A stretch of 64,000 nt of DNA from positions 4,526,001-4,590,000 of the forward strand of contig NZ_CP195790.1 in the NCBI RefSeq assembly GCF_051465645.1, in the 5' to 3' direction. The notes beneath the pieces were generated by a model that saw only the letters and a program-made list of their open reading frames with translations, was not told where the DNA came from and did no database searches. Below are positions 63,918-64,000 of this stretch, piece by piece. Every line of letters begins with the position of its first letter. Position 1 is the first letter of the stretch. The position numbers and the translations under genes were made by a program. The DNA is from Planctomicrobium sp051465645 (GTDB taxonomy: Bacteria; Planctomycetota; Planctomycetia; Planctomycetales; Planctomycetaceae).

Positions 63918-64000
63918 TTACTCCCGAGTCCACTTCAGAATCCAAGGGTCATTTGTCTTCCGCTGAAAAGCGAGCAACTTTTCACGGTACTCTTCCATCA
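63918..64000 (-). CDS. C-terminal end of a probable sulfatase
   Basis: Reading the reverse strand from the window edge gives MEEYREKLLAFQRKTNDPWI and six more residues (LKWTRE), then TAA at 63918-63920. The upstream part lies outside the window, so the true N-terminus is unknown. The ending FQRKTNDPWILKW is typical of planctomycete sulfatases of the arylsulfatase/heparan-sulfatase type (recollection of the family, not searched). The frame stays open to the window edge. Confidence 0.45.
   Translation of the reverse strand, partial: MEEYREKLLAFQRKTNDPWILKWTRE

Overview
The window reads as a chromosome segment of a planctomycete, most likely order Planctomycetales / family Planctomycetaceae (inference from gene content; genus not resolved). 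The signs are a Lpg1974-like outer-membrane protein, ExbB/ExbD genes linked to FHA/PQQ-propeller genes, a twin-arginine Gfo/Idh/MocA oxidoreductase, a neutral-ceramidase-like enzyme, HEAT/TPR giants, an OleC-like ligase, Gly-Met-rich secreted proteins, and many GTG or TTG starts. No insertion sequence, prophage, CRISPR array or rRNA is visible. One tRNA, tRNA-Gly(GCC), is present.

Layout. 1-4.3 kb: a truncated beta-lactamase-fold serine hydrolase, a GT-C-like membrane protein and a ceramidase-like hydrolase, all on the minus strand. 4.3-11.2 kb: an envelope island. It holds a small Ser/Gly/Thr-rich secreted protein, an outer-membrane barrel, a C39 peptidase-like protein and a second putative barrel, separated by 0.8-1.4 kb G/T-skewed stretches without credible genes. 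The C39 + barrel pair recalls the FapD/FapF pair of Pseudomonas amyloid secretion. 11.3-23.3 kb: one minus-strand run of eight genes (membrane-anchored protein, ExbB, two ExbD, FHA/PQQ-propeller protein, TPR/substrate-binding protein, unknown secreted protein, PLP decarboxylase) that looks like a proton-motive-force-driven envelope machine.

23.5-33.3 kb: Ddl-like ATP-grasp enzyme, short UvrC-like GIY-YIG protein, CtBP-like dehydrogenase, a small membrane protein, a site-2-protease-like metalloprotease, an AraC regulator, tRNA-Gly, trigger factor with a histidine-rich tail, and TrpC. 33.4-47.3 kb: Nudix-like protein, YbjN-like secreted protein, FabH, a coiled-coil/zinc-ribbon membrane protein, VOC protein, PurN, AroB, OleC-like ligase and pyruvate phosphate dikinase. 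47.7-64 kb: ribosomal protein L28, DEAD-box helicase with a glycine-rich tail, secreted low-complexity proteins, divergent HEAT-repeat proteins, MnmE, an RNase HII-like protein, a KaiC-like ATPase, a lipoprotein, a Gfo/Idh/MocA oxidoreductase and the end of a probable sulfatase.

The most distinctive unlisted structure is a dispersed repeat of about 104 bp in three copies (11226-11330, 26918-27021, 38446-38548). In every copy one edge coincides with the TAG stop codon of a neighbouring gene. The two best candidates for undescribed systems are the Fap-like secretion island and the ExbB/ExbD-FHA-propeller operon. All family assignments were made by reading motifs, without database searches.
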